Part shown: piece by piece, positions 1-8,607 of the stretch | Layout: every line of letters begins with the position of its first letter | Position numbering within the stretch: position 1 is the stretch's first letter | DNA from: Planotetraspora kaengkrachanensis | GTDB taxonomy: Bacteria; Actinomycetota; Actinomycetes; Streptosporangiales; Streptosporangiaceae | Direction of reading: 5' to 3' | DNA length: 64,000 nucleotides | Assembly: GCF_016862895.1 (NCBI RefSeq) | Contig: NZ_BONV01000025.1 | Location: 1-64,000, forward strand | The notes under the pieces: generated by a model | Seen by the model: the letters and a program-made list of their open reading frames with translations, nothing else | Told to the model about the DNA's origin: nothing | The model's database searches: none | Translations under genes and position numbers: made by a program

Positions 1-581
1 TAGTTCAAATATAGCTTCGCCCGATCCTCGTCCAGGGTGTCCAGCGCGGCGAGCATGGCCTGCAGCGCCGGTCCGATCTCGGGCCGTTCGGCGTGCGCGG
101 TGGCCGACAGGACGGCCAACTCGGGACAGGCACGCGCCCGCTCCGGATCGGTGATCAGCGGGATGCGACCTGGATGAACGGCCAGCGGAGTGATCGTCCC
201 GCTGGGGCCCAGCTCGATCGCCTGCTCACACCAGCGGGCCACCGCAGGATCCGGGCAGATGACCATCAGGGCGGTAGGGCACTCCAGCCGGGCCCTGAGC
301 ACCGCTGAGTACACGGGCCAACTGAACCGCTTACGCGCGTCGCGGCGGTTCTGCACCTCGACGATCAGCGCAAGCTGCGCTCCTCCTGCCGTGTCGCGCA
401 GCACCACGACAGAATCGGCGCGGAACTCCACCGGGGCCAGTTGAGTGCAGTCCACCGCCTCCACCGCGACGGTGGCGAATGAGGGCGGCTGGACACCGGC
501 GGCGTCCCGCAGCAGTTCCACCGCGGTCATCGGCTGGTTGTGGATCAGCTCGATGGGCATCTCATGGTCGACTCCTGGCAT
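1..581 (-). CDS. Partial unknown protein, possible nuclease-like fold
   Basis: The gene reads leftward and runs off the left edge of the window; about 193 residues are visible. The start is the ATG at 581, which gives an N-terminus MPGVDHEMPIELIHNQP. No stop lies inside the window. The middle carries an I-V-E-V-Q motif followed by an R-K-R-F-S-W-P-V-Y segment. From memory this resembles a family common in multiple copies in actinomycetes; the E-x-Q pattern is compatible with a PD-(D/E)XK (Rpn-like) fold, but that is a guess. It is divergent from the glycine riboswitch operon. Function unknown. Confidence 0.6.
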   Translation of the reverse strand, partial: MPGVDHEMPIELIHNQPMTAVELLRDAAGVQPPSFATVAVEAVDCTQLAPVEFRADSVVVLRDTAGGAQLALIVEVQNRRDARKRFSWPVYSAVLRARLECPTALMVICPDPAVARWCEQAIELGPSGTITPLAVHPGRIPLITDPERARACPELAVLSATAHAERPEIGPALQAMLAALDTLDEDRAKLYLN

Positions 582-680
582 GGAACGTAAAGTTACTTCA
601 TGTATTCGCTCAACTACAGAGAGTTCGCAGAATTTCGAGGAGTGGGACCCGGCGATCGGCGGAAAGGTGCCCGGCGGGCG

Positions 681-710
681 TTACCGCGAGCAGCCCTCAC
701 CCACTAGGCT
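681..710 (+). promoter_or_regulatory. Candidate promoter of the gcvT operon
   Basis: TTACCG (681-686) and TAGGCT (705-710) are separated by 18 bp and sit just ahead of the glycine riboswitch, so a transcript starting near 717 would contain the whole aptamer. Match to the consensus is moderate and is judged by eye. Confidence 0.45.
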
Positions 711-728
711 GACGGGACACCGGTGACC

Positions 729-915
729 CCGCGCGGGAGAGTGTCCTGGCATCCTGTCAGGGCCCCTGAAGGAGCAAGCCCTCCCCGCGAACCTCTCAAG
801 GCAAAGGACCGTGCGGGCCAGGTGTCCTCTGGAAAGCAGGCCTGCAGGCCTCGCCGAAGGTGAAAGTCCGGCAAAGGACGGGCGAAGCTCTCAGGCACCG
901 ATGACAGAGGGGGAG
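729..915 (+). promoter_or_regulatory. Tandem glycine riboswitch (gcvT motif)
   Basis: Two consecutive aptamers are visible. The first has GCGGGAGAG near 733, then GAAGGAGCAAG near 768 and CTCTCAAGGCAAAGGAC near 794. The second has GCCGAAGGTGAAAGTCC near 852 and CTCTCAGGCA near 888. These are the conserved blocks of the cooperative tandem glycine riboswitch, and the gene behind it is gcvT. In the expression platform GGATGC (915-920) can pair either with GCATCC (937-942) or with GCATC (956-960), which touches the gcvT start. This suggests control of translation initiation, with glycine switching the operon on as is usual for this class. Confidence 0.9.
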
Positions 916-960
916 GATGCCCAATAGTCCGACGCAGCATCCGTCCTCCTGAGGTGCATC

Positions 961-2073
961 ATGTCCCGGTCCACTCCGTTGCACGAGGTCCACGAGGCCC
1001 TCGGCGCCACCCTGACGGACTTCGCGGGCTGGCTCATGCCCCTGCGCTACGGCAGCGAGTCGGTCGAGCACAACGCGGTCCGCACGGCCGCCGGACTCTT
1101 CGACCTCTCCCACATGGGAGAGATCTTCGTCACCGGCCCCCAGGCGGGCGAGGCCCTCGACCACGCCCTCGTCGGCTGGCTCAGCGCGCTGGACACCGGG
1201 CGGGCCCGCTACACCATGATCGTCGACGGTGACGGTCACGTCCTCGACGACCTCATCGTCTACCGGCTCGCGCCCGAGGAGTTCCTCGTCGTCGCCAACG
1301 CCGCCAACTACCCCATGGTCGCGCGGGAGCTGACCGAGCGTGCCGGCGCGTACGACGCGCGGGTGGAGGACCGGTCCGAGTCCTTCGCGCTCGTCGCGGT
1401 CCAAGGCCCGAACAGCGCCGAGATCCTGGCCAAGCTCACCGAGGCCGACCTCGACGGGCTCAAGTACTACGCCGGCCTCCCCGCGACCGTCGCCGGGTTC
1501 GAGGCCCTGATCGCCCGCACGGGCTACACCGGCGAGGACGGCTTCGAGCTGTTCGTCCGCAACGAGGACGCCGTGCCGCTGTGGAACGCGCTGTCCGAGG
1601 CGGGCGCCGGGCTCGGGCTCCGCCCCGCCGGCCTGTCCGCCCGCGACACCCTCCGCCTCGAGGCGGGCATGCCCCTCTACGGCAACGAGCTGACCGCGGA
1701 GCAGACGCCGTTCGACGCCGGGCTCGGCCGGGTGGTGCGCCTGGACAAGCCGGGCGACTTCGTCGGCCGCGCGGCCCTCGCCGTACGCGCGGCCCAGGAC
1801 CAGGAGGCCGGCCCCGGTGCGGACACCCGCCGCCTCGTCGGGCTCGTCGCGCGCGGACGCAGGGTCCCCCGGCACGGCTACCCCGTCACCCGTGACGGCG
1901 TGGTCGTGGGCGAGGTGACCAGCGGCGCGCCCTCGCAGTCGCTGGGAAAGCCGATCGCCATGGCGTACGTCTCGCGCGGCGCCGTGGAAGCGGGCGGCCT
2001 GGCCGTGGACATTCGTGGCAGTCATGAACCGGTCGACGTCGTTGACCTGCCTTTTTACAGGAGGAGCAAGTGA
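961..2073 (+). CDS. gcvT: Aminomethyltransferase, glycine cleavage T protein
   Basis: This is the T protein of the glycine cleavage system. It moves the methylene group from aminomethyl-lipoyl-H protein to tetrahydrofolate and releases ammonia. It is 370 residues, the normal length. The N-terminal folate-binding domain has L-S-H-M-G-E at about 49-54 and the D-D-L-I-V-Y motif at 96-101 that holds the catalytic Asp; Y-T-G-E-D-G-F-E follows near 185, and a C-terminal barrel domain ends the protein. The ATG at 961 has a GAGGTG site just upstream, next to the riboswitch. The stop overlaps the gcvH start by 4 nt (GTGA), so the two are translationally coupled. gcvP is not in the window. Confidence 0.97.
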   Translation: MSRSTPLHEVHEALGATLTDFAGWLMPLRYGSESVEHNAVRTAAGLFDLSHMGEIFVTGPQAGEALDHALVGWLSALDTGRARYTMIVDGDGHVLDDLIVYRLAPEEFLVVANAANYPMVARELTERAGAYDARVEDRSESFALVAVQGPNSAEILAKLTEADLDGLKYYAGLPATVAGFEALIARTGYTGEDGFELFVRNEDAVPLWNALSEAGAGLGLRPAGLSARDTLRLEAGMPLYGNELTAEQTPFDAGLGRVVRLDKPGDFVGRAALAVRAAQDQEAGPGADTRRLVGLVARGRRVPRHGYPVTRDGVVVGEVTSGAPSQSLGKPIAMAYVSRGAVEAGGLAVDIRGSHEPVDVVDLPFYRRSK

Positions 2074-2459
2074 GCAGCATTCCCGAAGACCTGAGCTACA
2101 CCAAGGAGCACGAGTGGGTGGCCGGGCTCGATGACGGCCGCACCGTGACGGTGGGCGTCACCGCGTACGCCGCCGAGCAGCTCGGCGACGTGGTCTACGT
2201 CCAGGTGCCCGAGGTCGGCGCCGCGGTCACCGCCGGAGACGCCGTGGGCGAGGTCGAGTCCACCAAGTCCGTGAGCGACATCTTCGCGCCGGTCACCGGT
2301 GAGATCGTGGAGGTCAACGCGGCCGTCGTCGACGACCCCTCGCTGGTCAACTCCGACCCGTACGGCGAGGGCTGGCTGTTCCGCGTGCAGATCGGCGAGG
2401 AGCCGGAGGACCTGCTCACCTCCGCCGAGTACACCTCGCTCACCACCGCCGAGTCCTGA
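2070..2459 (+). CDS. gcvH: Glycine cleavage H protein
   Basis: This is the lipoyl carrier that shuttles the aminomethyl group between the P, T and L proteins. It is 129 residues with the lipoyl-attachment motif E-S-T-K-S at 63-67, so K66 is the lipoylated lysine, followed by the usual [11 protein letters not shown] segment. The GTG start at 2070 overlaps the gcvT stop and has a strong AGGAGGAG site inside the end of gcvT. sdaA follows after 25 bp in the same direction, so one riboswitch-controlled transcript probably covers all three genes. Confidence 0.97.
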   Translation: MSSIPEDLSYTKEHEWVAGLDDGRTVTVGVTAYAAEQLGDVVYVQVPEVGAAVTAGDAVGEVESTKSVSDIFAPVTGEIVEVNAAVVDDPSLVNSDPYGEGWLFRVQIGEEPEDLLTSAEYTSLTTAES

Positions 2460-2484
2460 CCACTTCTTCCAAGGACGACGACCA

Positions 2485-3855
2485 GTGGCTATCAGCGTTT
2501 TCGACCTGTTCAAGGTGGGAATCGGGCCGTCCAGCTCGCACACGGGCGGCCCGATGGCCGCGGCGCACCGGTTCGCCCGCGGCCTGCACGCGGAGGGGCT
2601 GCTGGAGAAGGTCACCGAGGTCCGGGTGATCCTCTACGGGTCGCTCGGGCTGACGGGGAAGGGACACGGCAGCGACAAGGCCGTGCTGCTCGGCCTGTCC
2701 GGGGAGAAGCCGGAGCTCGTCGACGTCGACCGCGTCGACGGGATGCTCGAGGCCATGCGGTCGAGCGGCACCGTCCGGCTGTACGGCTCGCACGAGGTGC
2801 CCTTCGTGGTGGGCGACCACCTGGTGTTCGAGCGGAAGCTGTCGCTCCCCCACCACCCGAACGGCATGCGCTTCACGGCGTTCTCCGAGGGCACCGTCGT
2901 GCGGGAGAAGGTCTACTACTCGGTCGGCGGCGGGTTCGTGGTTGACGAGAACGCCACCGGCGCCGACCGGATCAAGCCGGACGACACGGTCCTGCCGTAT
3001 CCGTTCACGACGGCCGCGGAGCTGCTCGCCCACTGCGCGGACACCGGCCTGTCGGTGTCCGGGCTGATGATGGAGAACGAGAAGGCCTTCGGCCGTACGC
3101 CGGAGGAGATCCGCCGGCAGTTGCTCCACCTGTGGTCGGTCATGGTCGAGTGCGTACGGCGGGGCACCCACAGCGAGGGCGTCCTGCCCGGCGGCCTGAA
3201 GGTCAAGCGCCGGGCGAACCAGCTCCACCGCAGGCTCCAGAGCGAGAACGACAGCGACCCCCTGCGCGCCATGGACTGGGTGACGCTGTTCGCCCTCGCC
3301 GTCAACGAGGAGAACGCGGCGGGCGGCCGGATCGTCACGGCCCCCACGAACGGCGCGGCGGGTATCATCCCGGCCGTCCTGTCGTACTACACGAGGTTCA
3401 TCCCGGGGGCGGACGACGACGGGGTGGTCCGCTTCCTGCTGACCGCCGGAGCCATGGGCGTGCTGTTCAAGGAGAACGCCTCGATCTCCGGCGCCGAGGT
3501 GGGCTGCCAGGGCGAGGTCGGCTCGGCCTGCTCGATGGCGGCCGCGGGGCTCACCGAGGTGCTTGGCGGCACCCCCGAGCAGGTGGAGAACGCCGCCGAG
3601 ATCGGCATCGAGCACAACCTGGGGCTGACCTGCGACCCGATCGGCGGCCTCGTGCAGATCCCCTGCATCGAGCGCAACGCGGTCGCCTCGATCAAGGCGA
3701 TCGCCGCGGCCAGGATCGCGCTGCGGGGCGACGGCCGTCACTTCGTGGCGCTGGACAAGGCCATCAAGACCATGCGGGACACCGGCAGGGACATGCTCGA
3801 CAAGTACAAGGAGACCTCACGCGGCGGCCTGGCCGTCAACGTGATCGAATGCTGA
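2485..3855 (+). CDS. sdaA: L-serine ammonia-lyase, iron-sulfur type
   Basis: It converts L-serine to pyruvate and ammonia. It is a fused single-chain enzyme of 456 residues: an N-terminal beta domain beginning [17 protein letters not shown], then the alpha domain with the conserved [10 protein letters not shown] and L-T-C-D-P-I-G-G...I-P-C-I-E-R-N segments that supply the 4Fe-4S cysteines. The GTG at 2485 is chosen because the family starts here; the frame stays open upstream through gcvH but that part is not homologous. Serine is made from glycine via the cleavage system and GlyA, so co-expression drains glycine surplus to pyruvate. Confidence 0.95.
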   Translation: MAISVFDLFKVGIGPSSSHTGGPMAAAHRFARGLHAEGLLEKVTEVRVILYGSLGLTGKGHGSDKAVLLGLSGEKPELVDVDRVDGMLEAMRSSGTVRLYGSHEVPFVVGDHLVFERKLSLPHHPNGMRFTAFSEGTVVREKVYYSVGGGFVVDENATGADRIKPDDTVLPYPFTTAAELLAHCADTGLSVSGLMMENEKAFGRTPEEIRRQLLHLWSVMVECVRRGTHSEGVLPGGLKVKRRANQLHRRLQSENDSDPLRAMDWVTLFALAVNEENAAGGRIVTAPTNGAAGIIPAVLSYYTRFIPGADDDGVVRFLLTAGAMGVLFKENASISGAEVGCQGEVGSACSMAAAGLTEVLGGTPEQVENAAEIGIEHNLGLTCDPIGGLVQIPCIERNAVASIKAIAAARIALRGDGRHFVALDKAIKTMRDTGRDMLDKYKETSRGGLAVNVIEC

Positions 3856-3858
3856 ACG

Positions 3859-4335
3859 TCAGCGCCGGCGGACGTGAAGCCGAACGAGCGTGGGGATGTC
3901 CTCGCGGTCGACCGCCCCGCGCACGCGCGGGATCACCTCGCCTTCGAGGCGTCCGATCACCTCGTGCAGGTCGGCGCGGGGAAGCAGGGACACCAGAACG
4001 CGCATCCGCTTGTCGCGGACCAGCCTGACCTGGATCCTCCCGATGCCTTCTATGCCCTTCAGCGCGACGCCCAGCATCGCCGTCCCCGATCCCGAACGGC
4101 TCCCGCAGCGCCCCCACCCGAGGGCGACCGCGAGCCAGCGCGTGACGATCAGGGCGATCAGGATGGCGGTGGCCGCGGCCGGCGGCCGCGCCCAGGCGTT
4201 GTTCACGAAGAACGACAGGTCGATGATCCGTGCACCGAGGTGATCGGCCCGGGCGGCCAGCACGCCGACGCCCGCCGCCGCCATGACCAGCCCGACGATG
4301 CCGAGGCCGATCCGGTTCCCCATGTAGGCGCGCAT
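3859..4335 (-). CDS. amaP: Alkaline shock response membrane anchor protein AmaP
   Basis: It is 158 residues. Two hydrophobic segments (about 8-28 and 50-72) are followed by a soluble C-terminal half with the pattern G-I-E-G-I-G-R-I-Q-V-R-L. This is the AmaP architecture, a membrane protein that anchors Asp23-type envelope-stress proteins in Gram-positive bacteria. The start is the ATG at 4335, 2 bp after the stop of the upstream DUF6286 gene, so the pair is an operon. It ends 3 bp from the convergent sdaA stop. No Asp23 gene lies in the window. Confidence 0.75.
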   Translation of the reverse strand: MRAYMGNRIGLGIVGLVMAAAGVGVLAARADHLGARIIDLSFFVNNAWARPPAAATAILIALIVTRWLAVALGWGRCGSRSGSGTAMLGVALKGIEGIGRIQVRLVRDKRMRVLVSLLPRADLHEVIGRLEGEVIPRVRGAVDREDIPTLVRLHVRRR

Positions 4336-4337
4336 CC

Positions 4338-4940
4338 TCAGCCTCTCCTCCTCCTGCGCAGCCGTACGACGACCTCGTGACGGCACTGCGCTCCGAGGCC
4401 GGAAAGCTGGTCCCCCACGGCCGCGCCGACCTCGCGCAGCAGTTCGCCCGCGCCCTTGGCCTCGGTGACGACCACGACCTCGATCTGGTCGCGCAACATC
4501 CGCACGCGGGCGCGCTGAACGCCCTCGACCGTCTGGGCCGCGACCGCGAGGGTCCTGCTCAGGCCGGCGCGGGTCAGTCCCATCACCAGAAGCGGGTCCT
4601 CGGACTCCAGGGGCACCAGGCGGGGCCGCCCGGGTAGTACGGCGAGGGCCAGCAGGCCCACACCGCAAACGATCATCATGGCGGCCGTGCCGGGGACGGC
4701 GGGATCCGCGAAGGTCGTCGACAGCAGGCGATGGAGCGGCGGCCACAGGACGGGCGAGCCGAAGATCGTCGCGATGATCTCGACGGCCAGCGCCCACGCG
4801 CCCACGGAGAGCACCGCGGCCACCACGATCCCCATGGGCGTGCGGCCGGGCCGCAGCGCCCGGACCGCGTTGCGGCGTACGGCACGGCGGCTGTCGCCCC
4901 TGGCCGACGCGCCCGCGAAGATCTCCTGCACGACGCTCAT
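4338..4940 (-). CDS. DUF6286 family membrane protein
   Basis: It is 200 residues. A basic N-terminus (R-R-A-V-R-R-N) precedes two membrane segments (about 36-58 and 85-105), then a soluble domain with the E-D-P-L-L-V-M-G-L-T-R-A-G-L-S-R-T block and a conserved V-R-V-V-V-like strand pattern. This layout fits DUF6286, usually found with Asp23 and AmaP genes in actinomycetes. The ATG at 4940 is preferred over one 24 nt upstream because AGAGGTGA lies 6 nt before it. Role inferred only from context: cell envelope homeostasis. Confidence 0.7.
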   Translation of the reverse strand: MSVVQEIFAGASARGDSRRAVRRNAVRALRPGRTPMGIVVAAVLSVGAWALAVEIIATIFGSPVLWPPLHRLLSTTFADPAVPGTAAMMIVCGVGLLALAVLPGRPRLVPLESEDPLLVMGLTRAGLSRTLAVAAQTVEGVQRARVRMLRDQIEVVVVTEAKGAGELLREVGAAVGDQLSGLGAQCRHEVVVRLRRRRRG

Positions 4941-5141
4941 CAGACGGTCACCTCTGGCCAGCACAGCGTGCGATCCGATCTGTAGTCACCTGTTCAGGGG
5001 TACACGGCGGAAGGCGCCCGCGAGCCGATCACCCGCCATCTTGCGCGATCATGGCCACAGGGCATCGGAATCTTTGCCGCAGCGCCAGTTAACGTGAGCG
5101 GCACTCATTTAATTTGCGCCTATTCGTACTAGGCTGCGGAC

Positions 5142-6317
5142 ATGGACGACCGACAGCGTCTTGACCAGGCCACGTCGGGCCTGCACCCGCCCTTCGCGGT
5201 GGTCGACCTCGACGCGCTGCGGTCCAACGGCGCCGACATGGTCCGCCGGGCCAACGGCAAGCCGATCCGTGTCGCCAGCAAGTCGATTCGCAGCCGGGCG
5301 ATCCTCGAACGCGTCCTCGCCATGGACGGCTTCGCCGGCATCATGGCGTTCACGCTTCCCGAGGCGCTCTGGCTCGTGTCCCGCGGCCTGCGCGACGTGC
5401 TCGTGGCGTATCCGTCCGTGGACACGGGCGCGCTGCGCGCGCTCGGCTCCGACCCCCAGGCCGCCGGAGAGGTCACCGTGATGGTCGACTCGCCGGACCA
5501 CCTGGATCTGATCGAGAGCCTCCACCTTCCTCACCAGATCCGGATATGTCTTGATATGGACGCGGCGTTCGTCGCGTTCGGCGGGAAACTGCGCGTGGGC
5601 GCTCTCCGCTCCCCCGTCCGCGAGCCCGGCCAGGCGGCCAGGATCGCCGAGGACATCGCCGCCCGCCCGGGGATGCGCCTGGTGGGCCTCATGGCGTACG
5701 AGGCGCAGATCGCCGGGGTCGGCGACCGGGTCCCCGGCGCGTACGGGCGGGTCGTGCGGTGGATGCAGGCCAGATCCGGCCAGGAGCTCGCCGTCAGGCG
5801 CGGCAAGGTCGTCCAGGCGGTACAGCAGGTCACGGATCTGGAGTTCGTCAACGGCGGGGGCACGGGCAGCATCGAGCGGACGACGGCGGAGGACGCGATC
5901 ACCGAGGTGGCGGCCGGCTCCGGCTTCTTCCATCCGCGGCTGTTCGACTTCTACCGGAGCTTCAGCGGGCGGCCGGCGGCGTTGTTCGCCCTGCCGGTGG
6001 TGCGCAAGCCGTCCCCGGGCGTCGCGACGGTGCTCGGCGGCGGTTATCCGGCCTCGGGCCCGTCAGGGGCGAACCGGTTACCCCACCCCCATCTGCCGGC
6101 CGGGCTGAGGTACGACTCCAACGAGGGGGCGGGCGAAGTCCAGACCCCTCTGGTCGGTGACGCGGCCTACGACCTGCGGATCGGCGACCGCGTCTGGTTC
6201 CGGCACGCCAAGGCCGGCGAGCTGTGCGAACGCTTCGCCGGCCTGCATCTGATCGAAGGCGACCGATTGGTCGAGGAAGTCCCCACCTATCGAGGAGAAG
6301 GCCAGACCTTCCTCTAG
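5142..6317 (+). CDS. PLP-dependent amino acid deaminase/aldolase, alanine racemase-like fold
   Basis: It is 391 residues. The N-terminal alanine racemase-type barrel (about 15-260) carries the PLP lysine in V-A-S-K-S-I-R (K47), and the C-terminal beta domain contains G-D-A-A-Y-D-L-R-I-G-D-R-V-W-F-R-H-A-K-A-G-E. This matches the D-threonine aldolase/D-serine deaminase (DSD1) group. The substrate cannot be read from sequence. TAGGCT lies 6 nt before the ATG, and no ribosome binding site is present, so the mRNA is probably leaderless. It is monocistronic and followed by repeat array A. Confidence 0.85.
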   Translation: MDDRQRLDQATSGLHPPFAVVDLDALRSNGADMVRRANGKPIRVASKSIRSRAILERVLAMDGFAGIMAFTLPEALWLVSRGLRDVLVAYPSVDTGALRALGSDPQAAGEVTVMVDSPDHLDLIESLHLPHQIRICLDMDAAFVAFGGKLRVGALRSPVREPGQAARIAEDIAARPGMRLVGLMAYEAQIAGVGDRVPGAYGRVVRWMQARSGQELAVRRGKVVQAVQQVTDLEFVNGGGTGSIERTTAEDAITEVAAGSGFFHPRLFDFYRSFSGRPAALFALPVVRKPSPGVATVLGGGYPASGPSGANRLPHPHLPAGLRYDSNEGAGEVQTPLVGDAAYDLRIGDRVWFRHAKAGELCERFAGLHLIEGDRLVEEVPTYRGEGQTFL

Positions 6318-6329
6318 CCCCTCCCCCGC

Positions 6330-6666
6330 GTGATCATGCACAGGTTCGTGAGGATGCCGCGCGACCTGGCCCTTCTCTCTTCGTGATCATGCACAGATTC
6401 GGGCGCGACCCCTGCGACCAGCGCCGCGCCAGTTCGTGATCATGCAAAAGGGGTGGCACCCCCGCACGCCACCCCCCGCGCGGCAGCGGACGTGATTGCC
6501 TGATCACGAACGATGTCCTGCCAGGTCATCGGTCACGCCGAAGAATCCGTGCATGATCACAACTCGCGTTCGCCCAGGTCACGGCCTCAATCCACGAATC
6601 CGTGCATGATCACGCCCGGGGTTTGGGGTGGCCAGTGGGCCTCTCCACGAACCTGTGCATGATCAC
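6330..6666. repeat. 53-bp intergenic repeat array A (3 forward, 4 inverted units)
   Basis: Forward units begin at 6330, 6383 and 6436. Inverted units end at 6507 (degenerate), 6560, 6613 and 6666. All neighbours are exactly 53 bp apart. The core is GTGATCATGCACAGRTTCG; a second block, GACCTGG or similar, sits about 34-40 nt into the unit. The turn between forward and inverted units holds a hairpin: GGGGTGGC (6450-6457) pairs with GCCACCCC (6468-6475). The array fills the space between the convergent deaminase gene and the DUF3618 gene; no coding gene is seen in 6318-6683. Confidence 0.9.
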
Positions 6667-6683
6667 ACCCAAGGTTGGGTGGG

Positions 6684-7007
6684 TCAGCGGGTGCGACGGC
6701 GCATGAGGATGATGGCGGCCCCCACGACGAGGACGGCGCCGATTCCGATCAGCACCGGGGCCATGGACTGCGCCGGTGCGTACCGTCCCTCCCCCTCCAT
6801 CTCGGTGTCGGACCGCGTCGTCGGACCCCCAACGAGATCCCCGATCGACGACACCAGGTGCTCCGCGTTGGCCTTGACCTTGGCGACGCCGCGCTCGGCC
6901 ACCCGTTTCGGGCTCACCCGGTCCGCGATGGCGTCGACCGTGCGAGCCAGTTCGGCCCGGGTGCGCTCGATCTCTCGTTCCAGCGCATCGGGATCGGTGT
7001 CAGCCAT
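6684..7007 (-). CDS. DUF3618 membrane protein
   Basis: It is 107 residues. The N-terminus has the family pattern D-P-D-A-L-E-R-E-I-E-R-T-R-A-E-L-A and then T-V-D-A-I-A-D-R-V-S-P, predicted helical; one membrane segment spans about 82-100 and the protein ends R-R-R-T-R. DUF3618 proteins are small actinobacterial membrane proteins of unknown role. An AGGAGGGG site lies 6 nt upstream of the ATG. Its 3' end abuts repeat array A; bcp is divergent. Confidence 0.88.
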   Translation of the reverse strand: MADTDPDALEREIERTRAELARTVDAIADRVSPKRVAERGVAKVKANAEHLVSSIGDLVGGPTTRSDTEMEGEGRYAPAQSMAPVLIGIGAVLVVGAAIILMRRRTR

Positions 7008-7139
7008 GCGATCCCCTCCTGTGGTTTCCGTAGGTGATCAGTCTGCCAGGTCCGGTACGCACCCCGCACAACGGCCGAACCGGTAGTTTGGTTGGCGCTT
7101 GTCCGCACAACGACGCGGGTCACCCTCACGGAGGTATCA

Positions 7140-7607
7140 ATGAGCAGGCTCGAGGTCGGCGACGCCGCACCCGAATTCACCCTCGATGACGACCAGGGCA
7201 ACGCGGTGTCGCTCACGTCGTTCCGTGGCAAGCGCGTCATCCTCTACTTCTACCCAGCGGCGATGACTCCAGGCTGCACCAAGCAGGCCTGCGACTTCCG
7301 CGACAATCTGGGCTCGCTGACCGCCCAGGGCTTCGTCGTCCTCGGTGTCTCCAAGGACAAGCCCGCCAAGCTCCAGCAGTTCCGCGAGCGCGACGGGCTC
7401 ACGTTCCCGCTCCTGTCCGACGTCGATCTCGACGTGCACAAGGCGTACGACGCCTACGGCGAGAAGACGAACTACGGCAAGACGATCATGGGTGTCATCC
7501 GCTCGACCTTCGTCATCGACGCCGACGGCAAGATCGAGAAGGCGCTCTACAACGTGAAGGCGACCGGCCACGTCGCCCGGCTGGTCAAGGAGCTCGGCAT
7601 CGCCTGA
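7140..7607 (+). CDS. bcp: Thiol peroxidase, BCP/PrxQ family
   Basis: It reduces hydrogen peroxide and organic peroxides using thioredoxin. It is 155 residues with the peroxidatic motif P-A-A-M-T-P-G-C-T-K-Q-A-C-D-F; C46 is the peroxidatic cysteine and C51 the resolving cysteine, the spacing of the two-cysteine PrxQ group. The ATG at 7140 has GGAGG 5 nt upstream. It is monocistronic, with a terminator 20 bp after the stop and a tRNA gene beyond. Confidence 0.95.
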   Translation: MSRLEVGDAAPEFTLDDDQGNAVSLTSFRGKRVILYFYPAAMTPGCTKQACDFRDNLGSLTAQGFVVLGVSKDKPAKLQQFRERDGLTFPLLSDVDLDVHKAYDAYGEKTNYGKTIMGVIRSTFVIDADGKIEKALYNVKATGHVARLVKELGIA

Positions 7608-7627
7608 CCCGTACGGTCACACCGCCT

Positions 7628-7653
7628 GAGGCCCCCGCAAAACGGGCGGCCTC
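7628..7653 (+). terminator. Rho-independent-type hairpin after bcp
   Basis: GAGGCC (7628-7633) plus CCCG pairs with CGGG plus GGCCTC (7648-7653), leaving a CAAAA loop and one bulged C. There is no U tract, which is common for actinobacterial terminators. Confidence 0.6.
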
Positions 7654-7741
7654 CGGCGGTATCCAGCCTGTACGATGGGCGGCGCCTGCCTGTGATGTCA
7701 CAGGGACCGCACCGCCGTTCACGGTGCGCAGAACAGACCAA

Positions 7742-7814
7742 GGGGCCGTAGTCCAACGGCAGAGACAGCGGCTTTAGGTGCCGTCCAGCGTGGGTTCGAA
7801 TCCCACCGGCCCCA
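7742..7814 (+). tRNA. tRNA-Leu (anticodon UAG) with short variable region
   Basis: A full cloverleaf can be drawn. The acceptor stem is GGGGCCG/CGGCCCC with discriminator A. The anticodon stem is GCGGC/GCCGT with loop TTTAGGT, so the anticodon is UAG and reads CUA (Leu). The T arm is GTGGG-TTCGAAT-CCCAC. CCA is not encoded. Only about five bases separate the anticodon and T stems, so this is a class I body of 73 nt, whereas bacterial leucine tRNAs normally have a long variable arm. The A discriminator and G after the anticodon are compatible with leucine. Confidence 0.88.
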
Positions 7815-7835
7815 CTGTGTGACCGGTGGACGCGG

Positions 7836-8441
7836 TCACGAACCCGGAGCGGCGCACTGCAGTCCCGCGTCGGTCCAGCGGCAGTTTTGCGGCAGATCGC
7901 CGGACTGCTGGTCCTGCCCGAAGCGCGGCCCGCCCTGGCCGTCTCGCGGGAACCGGCGCTGACCCTGGTCGGGGTCGGACCACACGACTCCGTAGCGCTG
8001 GTCGTGGAACCGGTGCCAGAGAGTGTCGCCGACCAGGACGACGCCCCCGCCGAACAGGGCTCCCACCACCGCGCAGACCACGCCGACGATCACGAGTCGG
8101 CCGGAGTCCGTGCGTCGCGGCCGAGGGGCGCCCGTGGGTCCCGTCGGCTGCGCCGGTGGACCAGGAACACCAGGCCCGCCGGCAACACCAGGCCCGCCGG
8201 GCCCCGGAGCGGGACGCCAGCCCGGAGCATTCCAGCCGGCGCCTCCGGGCCCGAACGCGTATCGCCGTGGGGATGATTGGCCGGCGGAGCCTACTCCGGG
8301 CCCTGCAGCAGGTCCGGAGCGTGACTCCGCCGTGGACTGGTGGGGAGCCGCCTCGGCAGGAAGCGGTGTGGTGCCCTCTCCCGGCCCCGGAACGCGCGAC
8401 TCATCCTCAGCATCGCGCGGCCCTCCATGTTGATCCGCCAT
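7836..8441 (-). CDS. Proline/glycine-rich single-pass membrane protein
   Basis: It is 201 residues and I do not recognise a named family. A disordered N-terminal half rich in G, P and A (to about residue 118) is followed by one membrane segment, L-V-I-V-G-V-V-C-A-V-V-G-A-L-F-G-G-G-V-V-L (about 121-142). The tail of about 55 residues is predicted outside and has two cysteines near the end, possibly a disulfide. The ATG at 8441 has AGGAG 8 nt upstream; the longer in-frame start at 8576 lacks one. It is divergent from the histidine kinase gene. Confidence 0.7.
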   Translation of the reverse strand: MADQHGGPRDAEDESRVPGPGEGTTPLPAEAAPHQSTAESRSGPAAGPGVGSAGQSSPRRYAFGPGGAGWNAPGWRPAPGPGGPGVAGGPGVPGPPAQPTGPTGAPRPRRTDSGRLVIVGVVCAVVGALFGGGVVLVGDTLWHRFHDQRYGVVWSDPDQGQRRFPRDGQGGPRFGQDQQSGDLPQNCRWTDAGLQCAAPGS

Positions 8442-8607
8442 CACAGATCTCCTGTCCGCCCCGACCGAGGCGCTCCCGGGGATAATGATGGTCCTCATTT
8501 CGTAAAGGCGGCGTAAGGCCCGTCCTCGCATGTGCGACCTGAGTCGTACGCCCGGATCACTCCGAAGGCGGAACACCGCTGAGCAGCCACTACGTATGGT
8601 TGAAACC

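Noticed and set aside
796-2025. Long minus-strand ORF opposite gcvT
   Set aside because: It is a shadow of GC-rich codon bias; the plus-strand frame encodes a clear GcvT with all motifs, and the ORF covers the riboswitch.
2299-2484. Upstream extension of sdaA through gcvH
   Set aside because: It overlaps gcvH in another frame and is arginine/serine-rich without homology; the family starts at 2485.
6539-6666. Ordinary bidirectional terminator
   Set aside because: Only the central hairpin at 6450-6475 is terminator-like; the repeat units themselves have no stable stem within one unit and keep a strict period.
7742-7814. Amber-suppressor tRNA
   Set aside because: The anticodon is 5'-UAG-3', which pairs with CUA; a suppressor of UAG stops would need CUA as anticodon.
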